Of a DNA stretch of 64,000 bases, positions 24,767-33,098 are shown in pieces; position 1 is the first letter of the stretch, and every line of letters begins with the position of its first letter. The translations under genes and the position numbers were made by a program. This DNA is from Aeromicrobium stalagmiti. GTDB taxonomy: Bacteria; Actinomycetota; Actinomycetes; Propionibacteriales; Nocardioidaceae. Under the pieces are notes generated by a model. It ran no database searches and was not told the origin of the DNA. It was given only the letters and a program-made list of their open reading frames with translations. The stretch covers positions 62,001 to 126,000 of the forward strand of contig NZ_JABSTZ010000001.1 of the NCBI RefSeq assembly GCF_013283745.1. Reading direction: 5' to 3'.

Positions 24767-26922
24767 GACGTCACCTGCTGCTGCGACTCGGTGTGCTCGG
24801 TGTCGAGACCGTGCTCGGTCTTCTCCCAGTAGAACGGGTTCGTGAACAGCTGGATGAAGCCCTTCCAGGCCGCCCAGCTCATCAGACCCCAGTAGAGGGG
24901 CGTCAGCAGCGCCGACTTCGTCAGCTCGAAGTAGCCGCGTTGCATGCTGCCGGCGACGTTGAGATAGACGAAGACGAAGTTGCCGATGAACAGCATCGAG
25001 CTCGCGGCATAGAACACGAAGCCCGGGAACAGCGACTCGATGAAGCCCCACTGCGTCAGCGCGAACAACGTGGTGAGGGCCCAGAAGATCGGGTTGAGCA
25101 GGAAGATGAAGGTGCCACCGACCAGCAGGTTGAAGCTGATGAAGTTCTTCAGACCCATGTCCTTCAGGGTCTTGAACGGGTTGCGCATGTGGACGAGCCA
25201 CGTCTGCATGTAGCCCTTGATCCAGCGGCTGCGCTGACGGACCCAGTTGGGCAGCTGGGAGTTGGCCTCCTCCAGCGTCGTGGAGTCCATCATCGAGGTG
25301 CGGTAGCCCGCACGGGCCAGCCGGATGCCGAGATCGGCGTCCTCGGTCACGTTGTAGGGGTCCCACGCACCGAGCTCGCGCAGACGGGCGGTGATGAAGT
25401 GGTTGGACGTGCCGCCGAGCGGGATCGGGACGTCGTCGCCGTCGAGCCCCGGCAGGATCAGGTCGTAGTGCATCGAGTACTCGGACGAGAACCACTTCGT
25501 CAGCAGGTTCTGGTCCTGGTTGAAGTAGTTGAGCTTGGCCTGGATGCACGTGACACGCGGCTCGGCCTTCGAGAAGGCGATGACAGCCTTCTTGAGCTGG
25601 TCCGGATCGGGTCGGTCCTCGGCGTCGTAGATGACGGTGTACTTGCCCTCGGCCTGGGTGAGGCCGTAGTTGCACGCCTTGGGCTTGGTCTTGGGGTTGC
25701 TGTCAGGGACCACCACGAGGCGGAAGTGCGGAGGGAGCCCCAGGTCGCGGATCGCCTCGATCGTCTCGGTGTCCTCCTCCTCGCACAGGAGCTTCACGTC
25801 GAGCTTGGTCTTGGGGTAGTCGAGCCCGTTGACGCCCGTGACGAGCCGGTTGACGATCGACGCCTCGCGGAACAGCGGCACGAGGATCGTGTACATCGGC
25901 AGGGTGCGCTCGTCGACGTCGGCGACCTCCTGGGCCGTCACGTCGGTCTCGAAGTGGTGGCCGAGCGCACGGAACGTCAGGCGAAACTTGTAGAGCGACA
26001 CCGCCAGGTAGTAGACGCTCGCCGCGGCGACCAGGCCGATCAGCGTGTTCTTGGGCCAGATGACGCCGCAGACGATGATCGCGACCAGCACCGAGATGAA
26101 GAACGTCTTCTGAGCCTTGGTCGCGACGATGTACGCCGAGTTCTCCGGGCTGAGCTCCATCAGCGAGTGCGTGGCGAACTGCGAGTAGTCGTCCTGGTAG
26201 ACCCGCTGCAGCAGAGTGTCGATCGACGAGCGCGTCGCGAGCAGCTCGCGCACCTCGAGCTCGCCGAGGTAGCGGCCGACGACCGAGACCTCGTGGTCGT
26301 CGAGCGGGCGGGACACCGCGAGGAAGACGACGTCGCCGTCGCGCGCGACCGGCACGCAGCGCAGGGCGTTGGCGGCCTGCTCCGGCAGCAGCAGCGCGAT
26401 CTCGCGGTCGGGGTTGAAGCCGTCGAGGCTGACCCGCTGGACCTTGAACTTCTCGGCCAGCACCGCCACCAGGTCGTCCTCGGTGATCTTGCCGCTGGCG
26501 ACGAGGATCTCGCCGAGCTGGGCTCCCGTGCGGGCCTGCTCGACCAAGGCCTCCTCGACGTCGCGCTCGTCGACCAGGCCGAGGCTGGCCAGGAACTCGC
26601 CCGTGCGCAACGGCACGGCCGAGCCGGCGTCAGCGTCGGCGAACAGCAGGGCCGGACCGCGGCTGAACGCGATGTCGAGCGCGGCCGAGATCTCGGCCGG
26701 GTCGTGCTGCACGAGGCGCACGTCGTGGCCCGTCAGCTGCTTGAGCACCTGGGCCGCGACCGCGTTGTCCGTCGAGGGCGACGCGACCGACAGCAGGTTG
26801 CCGGAGAGCTCGTAGGGGATGACGGAGAAGGCGCGGCAGATCTGCTGCGGCACGAGCCGTTCGATGTTCGGGTTGGGGTGGTCGCCCAGGGCACTGTGGC
26901 GGTCGGACTCGGTCATCGACAT
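24763..26922 (-). CDS. GT2 polysaccharide synthase with N-terminal MshEN-like (c-di-GMP-binding) region
   Basis: A 719-residue synthase. Residues 22-90 and 172-245 resemble the GspE/MshE N-terminal fold. Residues 106-158 fit the published MshEN signature RLGxxLxxxGx6LxxxLxxQ twice: R106, G108, L111, G115, V122, L126, Q129, a 5-residue spacer, then Q135, L136, G137, L140, G144, L151, L155, K158. After two helices (about 273-310) comes a family 2 transferase with YDAED (432-436), TEDADLG (526-532) and QRSRW (563-567), then 4-5 helices. Similar domain pairing (GT2 plus MshEN) is known in E. coli NfrB, a c-di-GMP-dependent exopolysaccharide synthase. The ATG at 26922 follows the upstream stop by one base. 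The polymer made is unknown. Confidence 0.9.
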   Translation of the reverse strand: MSMTESDRHSALGDHPNPNIERLVPQQICRAFSVIPYELSGNLLSVASPSTDNAVAAQVLKQLTGHDVRLVQHDPAEISAALDIAFSRGPALLFADADAGSAVPLRTGEFLASLGLVDERDVEEALVEQARTGAQLGEILVASGKITEDDLVAVLAEKFKVQRVSLDGFNPDREIALLLPEQAANALRCVPVARDGDVVFLAVSRPLDDHEVSVVGRYLGELEVRELLATRSSIDTLLQRVYQDDYSQFATHSLMELSPENSAYIVATKAQKTFFISVLVAIIVCGVIWPKNTLIGLVAAASVYYLAVSLYKFRLTFRALGHHFETDVTAQEVADVDERTLPMYTILVPLFREASIVNRLVTGVNGLDYPKTKLDVKLLCEEEDTETIEAIRDLGLPPHFRLVVVPDSNPKTKPKACNYGLTQAEGKYTVIYDAEDRPDPDQLKKAVIAFSKAEPRVTCIQAKLNYFNQDQNLLTKWFSSEYSMHYDLILPGLDGDDVPIPLGGTSNHFITARLRELGAWDPYNVTEDADLGIRLARAGYRTSMMDSTTLEEANSQLPNWVRQRSRWIKGYMQTWLVHMRNPFKTLKDMGLKNFISFNLLVGGTFIFLLNPIFWALTTLFALTQWGFIESLFPGFVFYAASSMLFIGNFVFVYLNVAGSMQRGYFELTKSALLTPLYWGLMSWAAWKGFIQLFTNPFYWEKTEHGLDTEHTESQQQVTS

Positions 26923-26923
26923 G

Positions 26924-27187
26924 TCAGCCACCGGTCCCGAATCGGTAGGCGGGACGATCGGCGTCGTCAGCGTCGGCCGACGGCTCGACGGCCGCAGCCG
27001 GCTTGGACGTGCGCGCCGAGCTGCCCGGCCACAGCACGTAGAGGAGGAACGCCCCACCCAGCACGATGAGCGGCGCCATCAGGAAGCCGACGAACACCGC
27101 GGTCGACAGCACCAGGGTCGTCACAACACCGACGAACGCGGCGGGTCCGGACGCACGCGTGCGCCCGGTCGCTTCGAAGGACTCCAT
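26924..27187 (-). CDS. Small membrane protein
   Basis: An 87-residue protein with one long or two short hydrophobic segments (about 15-52: AAFVGVVTTLVLSTAVFVGF, PLIVLGGAFLLYVLW) and a charged, disordered C-terminus. First gene of the polysaccharide operon, with AGGGAG about 9 nt upstream of the ATG, preceded by a U-rich leader. Possibly an accessory subunit of the synthase; no family recognised. Confidence 0.75.
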   Translation of the reverse strand: MESFEATGRTRASGPAAFVGVVTTLVLSTAVFVGFLMAPLIVLGGAFLLYVLWPGSSARTSKPAAAVEPSADADDADRPAYRFGTGG

Positions 27188-27204
27188 GGTCCGTAGCTCC
27201 CTCT

Positions 27205-27218
27205 AAAAAAAAGAAAAA
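27205..27218 (-). promoter_or_regulatory. U-rich leader directly upstream of the operon's first ribosome-binding site
   Basis: On the minus strand the run is TTTTTCTTTTTTTT, immediately before AGAGGGAG. Such a T-run is exceptional in this GC-rich sequence. Only a weak 4-bp stem (GCAC/GTGT) precedes it, so an attenuator-type terminator is possible but not convincing; a protein-binding leader is an alternative. Confidence 0.35.
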
Positions 27219-27299
27219 CACTCCCGCGTGCAGCCTACGGCCGACACCGGTCGTGACGATTCTTTTTATCTAGTACTTCGTGACTACTTTTCTCCGCCA

Positions 27300-27331
27300 T
27301 TGGTCCCGAATCGCGTCGTTTGGACCCGAAT
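27300..27331. promoter_or_regulatory. Direct repeat TTGGwCCCGAAT x2, possible operator
   Basis: TTGGTCCCGAAT (27300-27311) and TTGGACCCGAAT (27320-27331) are 20 bp apart, i.e. on the same face of the helix, just upstream of an AT-rich stretch (27260-27295) that probably holds the promoter of the polysaccharide operon and just after the GH5 stop. Probably a regulator site; the regulator is unknown. Confidence 0.4.
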
Positions 27332-27341
27332 GAGACGCAGA

Positions 27342-28511
27342 TCACCTGCCGGAGAGCCCCAGGAGGTGCGAGCGGAACGTCGAGCCGTACGGAGTCGTCG
27401 GCTCGCCCGCCGGGCCGGTGATGAGTGCCATCGGGTCGTCGGCGTGGTCCCACCACACCCACGCGAGGTAGCCGATCCCCCGCTCGTCGGCCCATGCCAT
27501 GTAGTCGGCGAGGTGGGGCAATCCGGGATCGTCCTGACCGATCTCGCCGGTCAGCAGCGGCACCTCGTCGGCGACCGGAGCGATCTCCGCGGCCCAGCAG
27601 GCCTCGTCCTTGCACCTCTGGAAGTTGTAGTTGTGGAAGCTCGCGACGAGCTGGTCGTCGTCGGGCCGGTGGTCGAGCCACTGGCTGAGGTCGTTGGCGT
27701 AGTCGAGCCCCGCCAGCATGATCGGCTGCTCCGCGTCCTCCCCGCGGATCGCCGACACGACGGCCGCCATGCCCTGGACCGGATAGGTACGTCCGGTCAG
27801 CTCACTCTTGTCGTCCTCGACCGGTGCCGCGCAGCCGCCGTCGCGCCAGCACGTCCAGTCGAGCTCGAACGCGTAGGACGCGGTGACCTCGTCGTAGCGC
27901 GAGTAGGGCTCGTTGAACGCGTCGAACATGACGGACCGGTCGTCGGCGTACTCGGCCGCGATCGACCGCCAGAACTCGATCGACCCCGCGTCGGGCATCG
28001 CGATGTTGCCGAACTCGTCCTCGGTCTCGCGCTTACGGCTCTGCAGGTCGAGGATCACGACGATTCGCTGCGCGTGCAGCGCATCGACGAACCTGGCCAC
28101 CTCGGCCCGGTAGCCCTCGGCCGTCCGCTCGGTCTCGGCGTCGCTCACAGGTGCGCCGCGGGTGCCGAGCCAGCAGTCCTGGTTGAGCGGCAGCCGCACC
28201 GTGTCGACCGACCAGCTCGCGATGGCGGCGGCGATCTGGTCGGCGTCGGCCGCCGAGGTGATCGACGAGTAGCCCCAACCCTGCGTGCACGCGTACTCAA
28301 AGCTCGACCAGTTCACGCCGTGAGGTACCCAGGTGTCGCCCGTGCGCGCGTCGACCAGGCGGTTGCCGTCGACGCGGGGCTCGACCGGGCCACCCATGTC
28401 GGCCTTGGCGGGGACGGCGGCATCGCCGGGGTCGGTGACCTTCCATGCGACGCCGCCGGCCACGGCGGCGACGAGCAGGACCATGATCACGATCCGGGGC
28501 AGACGGCCCAT
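27342..28511 (-). CDS. Glycoside hydrolase family 5-like (endoglucanase/cellulase), membrane-anchored
   Basis: A 389-residue protein with an N-terminal signal anchor (IVIMVLLVAAVAGGVA) and a TIM-barrel GH5-type domain. HGVNWSSFEY and VDTVRLPLNQDCWLG are the early barrel signatures; the acid/base Glu is E201 (FNEPY) and the nucleophile E323 (LTGEIGQ), with SFHNYNF (His-x-Tyr) at 291-297. The ATG at 28511 has GGAGGAG upstream; the reading further upstream is not supported. It lies upstream of a GT2 operon in the same direction, as endoglucanases often do in cellulose-type operons. Confidence 0.9.
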   Translation of the reverse strand: MGRLPRIVIMVLLVAAVAGGVAWKVTDPGDAAVPAKADMGGPVEPRVDGNRLVDARTGDTWVPHGVNWSSFEYACTQGWGYSSITSAADADQIAAAIASWSVDTVRLPLNQDCWLGTRGAPVSDAETERTAEGYRAEVARFVDALHAQRIVVILDLQSRKRETEDEFGNIAMPDAGSIEFWRSIAAEYADDRSVMFDAFNEPYSRYDEVTASYAFELDWTCWRDGGCAAPVEDDKSELTGRTYPVQGMAAVVSAIRGEDAEQPIMLAGLDYANDLSQWLDHRPDDDQLVASFHNYNFQRCKDEACWAAEIAPVADEVPLLTGEIGQDDPGLPHLADYMAWADERGIGYLAWVWWDHADDPMALITGPAGEPTTPYGSTFRSHLLGLSGR

Positions 28512-28633
28512 GCAGGTGCTCCTCCAGGTGAGGTTCACATCGTAGGGTTCAGTGGGACCACGGGACGCCATCGCCCATTCACGGTGATAATGGAAGATGT
28601 ACGGGTCCACGACCATCGGGAGGGAGATCACGC

Positions 28634-29923
28634 ATGCGCTCGACCACACGCCGACGCACCGCGCTGCTCGCGTCGCTGGCCTTCGCCGCCACGAGCCTGG
28701 GCCTCACGTCCTCCCCGGTCGAGGCGGCTGAGTGCACCGAGGGCCCTTCGTGCGTCATCGTCAACGTGGTGAGGACGGTCGACGGCGACACCACGACGCT
28801 CTACTCAGAAGAGGTCTCGACCGCCGAGATCGCCGAGTGGTCGGACTTCGACGAGTCACGCCAGTACTACAAGCGGCGCAACGTCACAGGCACGGTCTCC
28901 GAGGGACCGCGAGTCGGCAAGAACACCGGCATCTCCCTCTACGAGCTGCTCGAGCGAGTCAATGCGCTCCACCCTGACAAGGCCAAGGCAGCGACATTCT
29001 CCGAGACGCCCAATGCCCGCAAGATCCCCTCCGTGCTGTCCGACGCCGATCTGGTCGACCCCGCCGATCCGGGCAAGGACGGCTATCCGTTCGACGACAG
29101 CCTCGCTCCGGCGGTCTACGTCTCGGGAAGTCGGATCGGTTACGTCCGACCGCTGCGAGACGCCGACAAGGACGTCAACATCACCGACATCTTCAAGGTG
29201 TCGGGCGCCCTCGAGCTCACCTTCCACACCACCGGCAAGCTCCTCGAGCCGGTCGTGAGCGTCGGGAGCACCAGCGTCGACACCAAGGCCAAGAGCGCCT
29301 TCTCGATCACCTACGCCAAGAAGCCCGGCACCCGCATCATCAAGACGCGATGGGACTTCGGCGACGGCTCGACCAAGGGCACCAAGCGCGACGAGCCCAC
29401 CAAGACGTACGCCAAGAAGGGCACCTACCCGGTCTCGGTCACCGTCTACGGCGCCAACGGCTCGTACGGCCGGTCGGCACCTGTCGAGATGAAGGTCGAC
29501 AACCCGCCCAAGGCGCCGAGCTCCGGCACCGGCGGGGGCACCGGCACGGGTGGCCTGGGCAGCACCGGCGGCTACGTCCCGCCCTACGACCCGGGCACCA
29601 TCGACCCGCCGTCGGACGACCCGCCTGCCGAGGACGTGCCCGACGACGAGCCGACCGACGACATCCCCGTCGACGACGGGCTCGAGGAGGTCGAGGGCTA
29701 CGTGCTCGCCGGCGCCGAGATCGTCCCCGGCGGAACGCCCGAGGCGATCCCCGGCACCCAGGACTCGAGCCAGCCGGCGCCCGCCACGCAGGAAGCACTC
29801 CGCAAGCGCATCGCCACCTGGATCGTCGCGGCGCTCGCGATCGCCCTGCTGGTCGGGGCCGGTGCGGCGAGTGAGACACGATGGTTCCGAACCCGACTGC
29901 ACCACCTCAGGAGACGTGCATGA
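28634..29923 (+). CDS. Secreted PKD-domain protein with C-terminal membrane anchor
   Basis: A 429-residue protein: signal peptide (about 1-32), an N-terminal domain (about 35-200) containing RRNVTGTVSEGP and NTGISLYELLERV, which is reminiscent of the oxidoreductase molybdopterin-binding fold but without a clear Cys ligand, a PKD domain (about 205-290; RWDFGDGS), a Gly/Pro/Asp-rich linker and one C-terminal helix (IATWIVAALAIALLVGAGAA). It starts a three-gene operon with an ExbB/MotA-like channel and a DUF2149 protein, transcribed away from the GH5 gene. Confidence 0.82.
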   Translation: MRSTTRRRTALLASLAFAATSLGLTSSPVEAAECTEGPSCVIVNVVRTVDGDTTTLYSEEVSTAEIAEWSDFDESRQYYKRRNVTGTVSEGPRVGKNTGISLYELLERVNALHPDKAKAATFSETPNARKIPSVLSDADLVDPADPGKDGYPFDDSLAPAVYVSGSRIGYVRPLRDADKDVNITDIFKVSGALELTFHTTGKLLEPVVSVGSTSVDTKAKSAFSITYAKKPGTRIIKTRWDFGDGSTKGTKRDEPTKTYAKKGTYPVSVTVYGANGSYGRSAPVEMKVDNPPKAPSSGTGGGTGTGGLGSTGGYVPPYDPGTIDPPSDDPPAEDVPDDEPTDDIPVDDGLEEVEGYVLAGAEIVPGGTPEAIPGTQDSSQPAPATQEALRKRIATWIVAALAIALLVGAGAASETRWFRTRLHHLRRRA

Positions 29924-30678
29924 GCGACAAGATCTACGACATCATCTTCCGCGTCGCGGAGGTGCTCGAGCTGCCGGTGGTCATCATCACCCTGCTCGCG
30001 CTCGCCGCCGCGCTCGTGGAGGTAGGTGCGTTCATCACCGAGCTCGTCAAGCGCCGCGGTCGGACGTTCTCCGCGCTCGCCAAGGCCGGCGCCTCCGCCC
30101 GCCGCGCGGTCGACGAGCGTCGCATGGACGAGGCGTCGGCGCTCCTGCAGACGGTCGCGTGGTCCGCCCCGGTCGGCAAGGCCTTCAAGGTGCTGGTCAG
30201 CGCGGTCGACAAGCCCGGCGCCGACACGCGCATCGCCAAGGAGCTCGCCGACTTCGACTTCGGGCGTCAGGCCCGCCTCAGCCGCACCCGCCTGCTGGTG
30301 CGCCTCGGCCCCGCCCTCGGACTCATGGGCACCCTGATCCCGCTCGCCCCGGCCCTCGACGGACTCGCCCGCGGCGACGTCGACTCCCTGACCGAGAACC
30401 TGCGCCTCGCCTTCAGCATCACGGTGCTCGGCATCCTGATCGGCGTCATCGCCCTCGCCCTGTCCCTCTACCGCGAGCGCCTCTACGGCCAGGACTTCTC
30501 CGACCTTGAGTACGTCGCGGCGATCCTCACCGACGACGGGTCGGCGGCCGCCTCGATCTCGCCGGTCGCCCCCCCGGCTCCGTCACGGCCGGCCACCGCG
30601 ACGACCGACACGGTCACGGTCCCGCCGCTGGTGCCGCCCGCCCCGGCCTCGGCCCCGAGGACGGACTTCTCGTCATGA
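29920..30678 (+). CDS. MotA/TolQ/ExbB proton channel family protein
   Basis: A 252-residue membrane protein with three helices (about 18-38, 125-155, 165-190). GPALGLMGTLIPLAPALDGLARGD near residues 128-152 is the family signature of the proton-channel helices (quoted in part: GLMGTLIPLAPAL). The C-terminal 55 residues are Pro/Ala-rich. The ATG at 29920 overlaps the PKD gene stop, and its own stop overlaps the DUF2149 gene; an ATG at 29881 is in frame but lies inside the PKD gene. Probably forms an energy-coupling pair with the DUF2149 protein. Confidence 0.9.
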   Translation: MSDKIYDIIFRVAEVLELPVVIITLLALAAALVEVGAFITELVKRRGRTFSALAKAGASARRAVDERRMDEASALLQTVAWSAPVGKAFKVLVSAVDKPGADTRIAKELADFDFGRQARLSRTRLLVRLGPALGLMGTLIPLAPALDGLARGDVDSLTENLRLAFSITVLGILIGVIALALSLYRERLYGQDFSDLEYVAAILTDDGSAAASISPVAPPAPSRPATATTDTVTVPPLVPPAPASAPRTDFSS

Positions 30679-31121
30679 TCAAGGTCACCCCGCGCGCCCG
30701 GGTGCACCAGGACCGGGCCGGCGACCCGCTCGACGGCCTCGTCAACATGTTCGACATCGGCATCGTGCTGGCCGTCGGGTTCCTGATCGCGGCGCTGTCG
30801 TCGCTCGGGCTGTCCGACGCCGTCAAGGACGGCGGGCTGACCAAGCCGACGCTGGGCGAGGTCACGATCCGGCCCGGCGAGACGTTGGAGCCCGTGCCCG
30901 AGGAGGGCGTCAAGACCGTCGGTCGCGGCACGCCCGTCGGCACCGTCTATCGCCTGGCGGACGGCCGCCTCGTCTATGTCACCGGCGACGGCACCACCGC
31001 GCCGGTCACGCCCGACACGACGCCGACGGACCCGTCGGCCACTGACGGTGTCCCGACCCAGCCGACACCGACGGTGCCCACCGACCTGCCGACCGCGCCG
31101 ACCCCGACGACCGCCCCCTGA
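30675..31121 (+). CDS. DUF2149 domain protein (ExbD/MotB-like partner)
   Basis: A 148-residue protein with one N-terminal helix and the DUF2149 signature DPLDGLVNMFDIGIVLAVGF (residues 18-37), followed by a short extracytoplasmic domain and a Thr/Pro-rich tail. The single helix with an Asp (NMFDIG) recalls ExbD/MotB partners of ExbB-type channels. Overlaps the channel gene (ATGA). What the pair energises is unknown; the PKD protein encoded first is the obvious client. Confidence 0.88.
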   Translation: MIKVTPRARVHQDRAGDPLDGLVNMFDIGIVLAVGFLIAALSSLGLSDAVKDGGLTKPTLGEVTIRPGETLEPVPEEGVKTVGRGTPVGTVYRLADGRLVYVTGDGTTAPVTPDTTPTDPSATDGVPTQPTPTVPTDLPTAPTPTTAP

Positions 31122-31127
31122 CGCAGC

Positions 31128-31736
31128 TCAGGTGCGCCGTTCGGCTCCCTCGAGAGCCAGGCCGACGATCCACGCGATGTCGGCCGCGGCCTCGCTCGGC
31201 CGCTTCGACGGCCGGGTGAGGGCCGACAGCACCAGCCGCACGACAGTCTCGACGGCGACCTCGAGCTCGGCGGGCGTGAGCGGCGTGGGGGCGTAGAGCT
31301 CCTCGATGCTCTGACGGACCACCAGCACCGCGGCCTCGACGATCTCACCGGACTCCGTCGTCAGGATCTGCAGCAGGTCGGTGTCCTGCTCCCCCGGCAG
31401 CGAGCCGACGATCGTGCGGACCAGGACGCTCTGCTCACCCAGCTCGAGCACCCCCTCGCACGCCGAGCGGATGCCGTCGACGAGGCTGCGCTCCGCGGTC
31501 ATCCGGCGGCGGACGACGTCGAGGAACCGCTCGAGCTCACGCAGCGCCAGCTGCTCGGCGAGCCCGTGCTTGGTGCCGAACTCGTTGTAGACCGTCTGCC
31601 GGCTGACCCCGGCGGCCTCGCCGATGCGGGCCATCGTGACCGAGGTCCACCCGGTCGCCTCGATCATGACCTGCGCGGCGTCGAGCAGCCGGACCCGGAC
31701 GGACCCCGAGGTGGTGCTGCGGACGCCCGTTGTCAC
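31128..31736 (-). CDS. alkU: TetR-family regulator of the alkane operon
   Basis: A 202-residue TetR regulator: helix-turn-helix at about residues 20-65 (ARIGEAAGVSRQTVYNEFGTKHGL), then an all-helical ligand domain. Last gene of the alkB operon, with its start overlapping the rubredoxin reductase stop. TetR genes end alkB operons in Rhodococcus, Dietzia and relatives, where the protein represses the operon and is released by fatty acids or their CoA esters. Its probable operator is the palindrome at 34551-34577. Confidence 0.88.
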   Translation of the reverse strand: MTTGVRSTTSGSVRVRLLDAAQVMIEATGWTSVTMARIGEAAGVSRQTVYNEFGTKHGLAEQLALRELERFLDVVRRRMTAERSLVDGIRSACEGVLELGEQSVLVRTIVGSLPGEQDTDLLQILTTESGEIVEAAVLVVRQSIEELYAPTPLTPAELEVAVETVVRLVLSALTRPSKRPSEAAADIAWIVGLALEGAERRT

Positions 31737-32926
31737 GCCGACGGCTCCAGCACCTCGTCGAGCCGGGCGTGGTCACCGATCCACGCGCGGGCGGATCGCA
31801 CGTCGCGAGGGCGACCGATCGAGACGGCGCCTCTCACGACCCCGTCGTCGAGGAGGTAGGCGATGAAGTCGCGGTCGGCGATCGACCCGTGGACCACCAT
31901 GTCGTGCGACCCCTCGGGCCAGCCTGCGACCTGCAGGTTGGCGCCGTACTGGTCGGACCAGCACCACGGCACCTCGACGAAGGCGTCGTCGCCGCCGGCC
32001 ATGACCTTGCCGACCGCCGTGCCGTGGTTCTGCGCGCCCTGCCAGTGCTCGACGCGGTGCCGTCCGCCCAGGACGCCGTTGGGCTGGTTGGCGACGTCGC
32101 CGGCAGCGAACACGCCCGGCGCCGAGGTGCGACCGCGGTCGTCGACCACAATGCCTCCGCCGTCGGCCGGCGATGCGATGACGATGCCGGCGACCTCGGC
32201 CAGCTCGACGTGGGGATCCATGCCGACCGCCACCACGACCACTGGGGCCGTCCACGTGCGACCGTCGACCGCTCGGACGTCGGTCTGGCCGTCATGGTCT
32301 TCGATCGAGGAGACCATGACGCCCGTGTGCAGGTCGGTGCCCTCGGCCCGGTGCAGGTCGACGTACATCTGTCCCAGCTCGGGCGGCAGCAGCCGCGGCA
32401 GGGGCAACGATGCCGTCTCGAGCAACGTGACGTCGCAGCCCAGGCCCCGGGCGCTGGCCGCGATCTCCGAGCCGATCAGCCCGGCTCCGACGATGACGAC
32501 CGCCTTCTTGGCCGCGAGCTCATCCTTCAGCCGAGGGACGTCGGCCAGCCCGCGCAGCGTTCGGACGCCCGCCGCCTGCCACGGGCTGCGTGCGCGGCCC
32601 CCTGTGGCGAGCAGCAGGTGGTCGTACAGCAACGGGTCGCCCTCGCTGAGGCGCACCGCTCGCGCGTCGACGTCGAGCCCGACGACGGACGCTCCGAGGC
32701 GCAGACCGATGCCCTGCTGCTCGTACCACTCGGCCTTCTTGATGCGGATCTCGTCGGCCGACTTGTCGCCACGCACGATCTCCTTGGAGACCGGCGGACG
32801 ACGGTAGGGCAGCTCGGGCTCCTGACCGATCAGGTCGATCGTCCCGTCGTAGCCCGCTGACCGCAGAGCGGCGGCGGCGCTGACGCCGGCGATGCCGGCT
32901 CCGACGATGACGGTGCGGTGGGTCAT
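31733..32926 (-). CDS. alkT: Rubredoxin reductase (FAD/NAD-dependent)
   Basis: A 397-residue flavoprotein passing electrons from NADH to rubredoxin. FAD-binding VIVGAGIAGVSAAAALR at the N-terminus, NAD-binding VIVGAGLIGSEIAA (about residues 144-157) and the second FAD motif GVFAAGDVAN are intact. Located between the AlkG2-type rubredoxin and the TetR gene, completing the electron chain for AlkB. Confidence 0.93.
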   Translation of the reverse strand: MTHRTVIVGAGIAGVSAAAALRSAGYDGTIDLIGQEPELPYRRPPVSKEIVRGDKSADEIRIKKAEWYEQQGIGLRLGASVVGLDVDARAVRLSEGDPLLYDHLLLATGGRARSPWQAAGVRTLRGLADVPRLKDELAAKKAVVIVGAGLIGSEIAASARGLGCDVTLLETASLPLPRLLPPELGQMYVDLHRAEGTDLHTGVMVSSIEDHDGQTDVRAVDGRTWTAPVVVVAVGMDPHVELAEVAGIVIASPADGGGIVVDDRGRTSAPGVFAAGDVANQPNGVLGGRHRVEHWQGAQNHGTAVGKVMAGGDDAFVEVPWCWSDQYGANLQVAGWPEGSHDMVVHGSIADRDFIAYLLDDGVVRGAVSIGRPRDVRSARAWIGDHARLDEVLEPSA

Positions 32927-32933
32927 CGAGCGT

Positions 32934-33098
32934 TCAGAGCTCCACCATCACGAAGTCGGCCTTGGCGGCACCGCAGTCGGGGCACGTCCAGTCGTCGGGG
33001 ATGTCCTCCCACTTCGTGCCGGGCGGGATGTTCTCCTCCTCCCACCCCTCGGCCTCGTCGTAGACGAACCCACACTGCTGGCACTCCCAGCGCTTCAT
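32934..33098 (-). CDS. rubB: Rubredoxin, AlkG2 type
   Basis: A 54-residue rubredoxin with two CxxC iron ligands ([13 protein letters not shown] and CPDCGAAK) and the DIPDDWTCP core. The pattern is that of AlkG2-type rubredoxins, which transfer electrons to alkane hydroxylase. The ATG at 33098 overlaps the stop of the first rubredoxin; a longer frame to 33215 is a shadow. Confidence 0.93.
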   Translation of the reverse strand: MKRWECQQCGFVYDEAEGWEEENIPPGTKWEDIPDDWTCPDCGAAKADFVMVEL

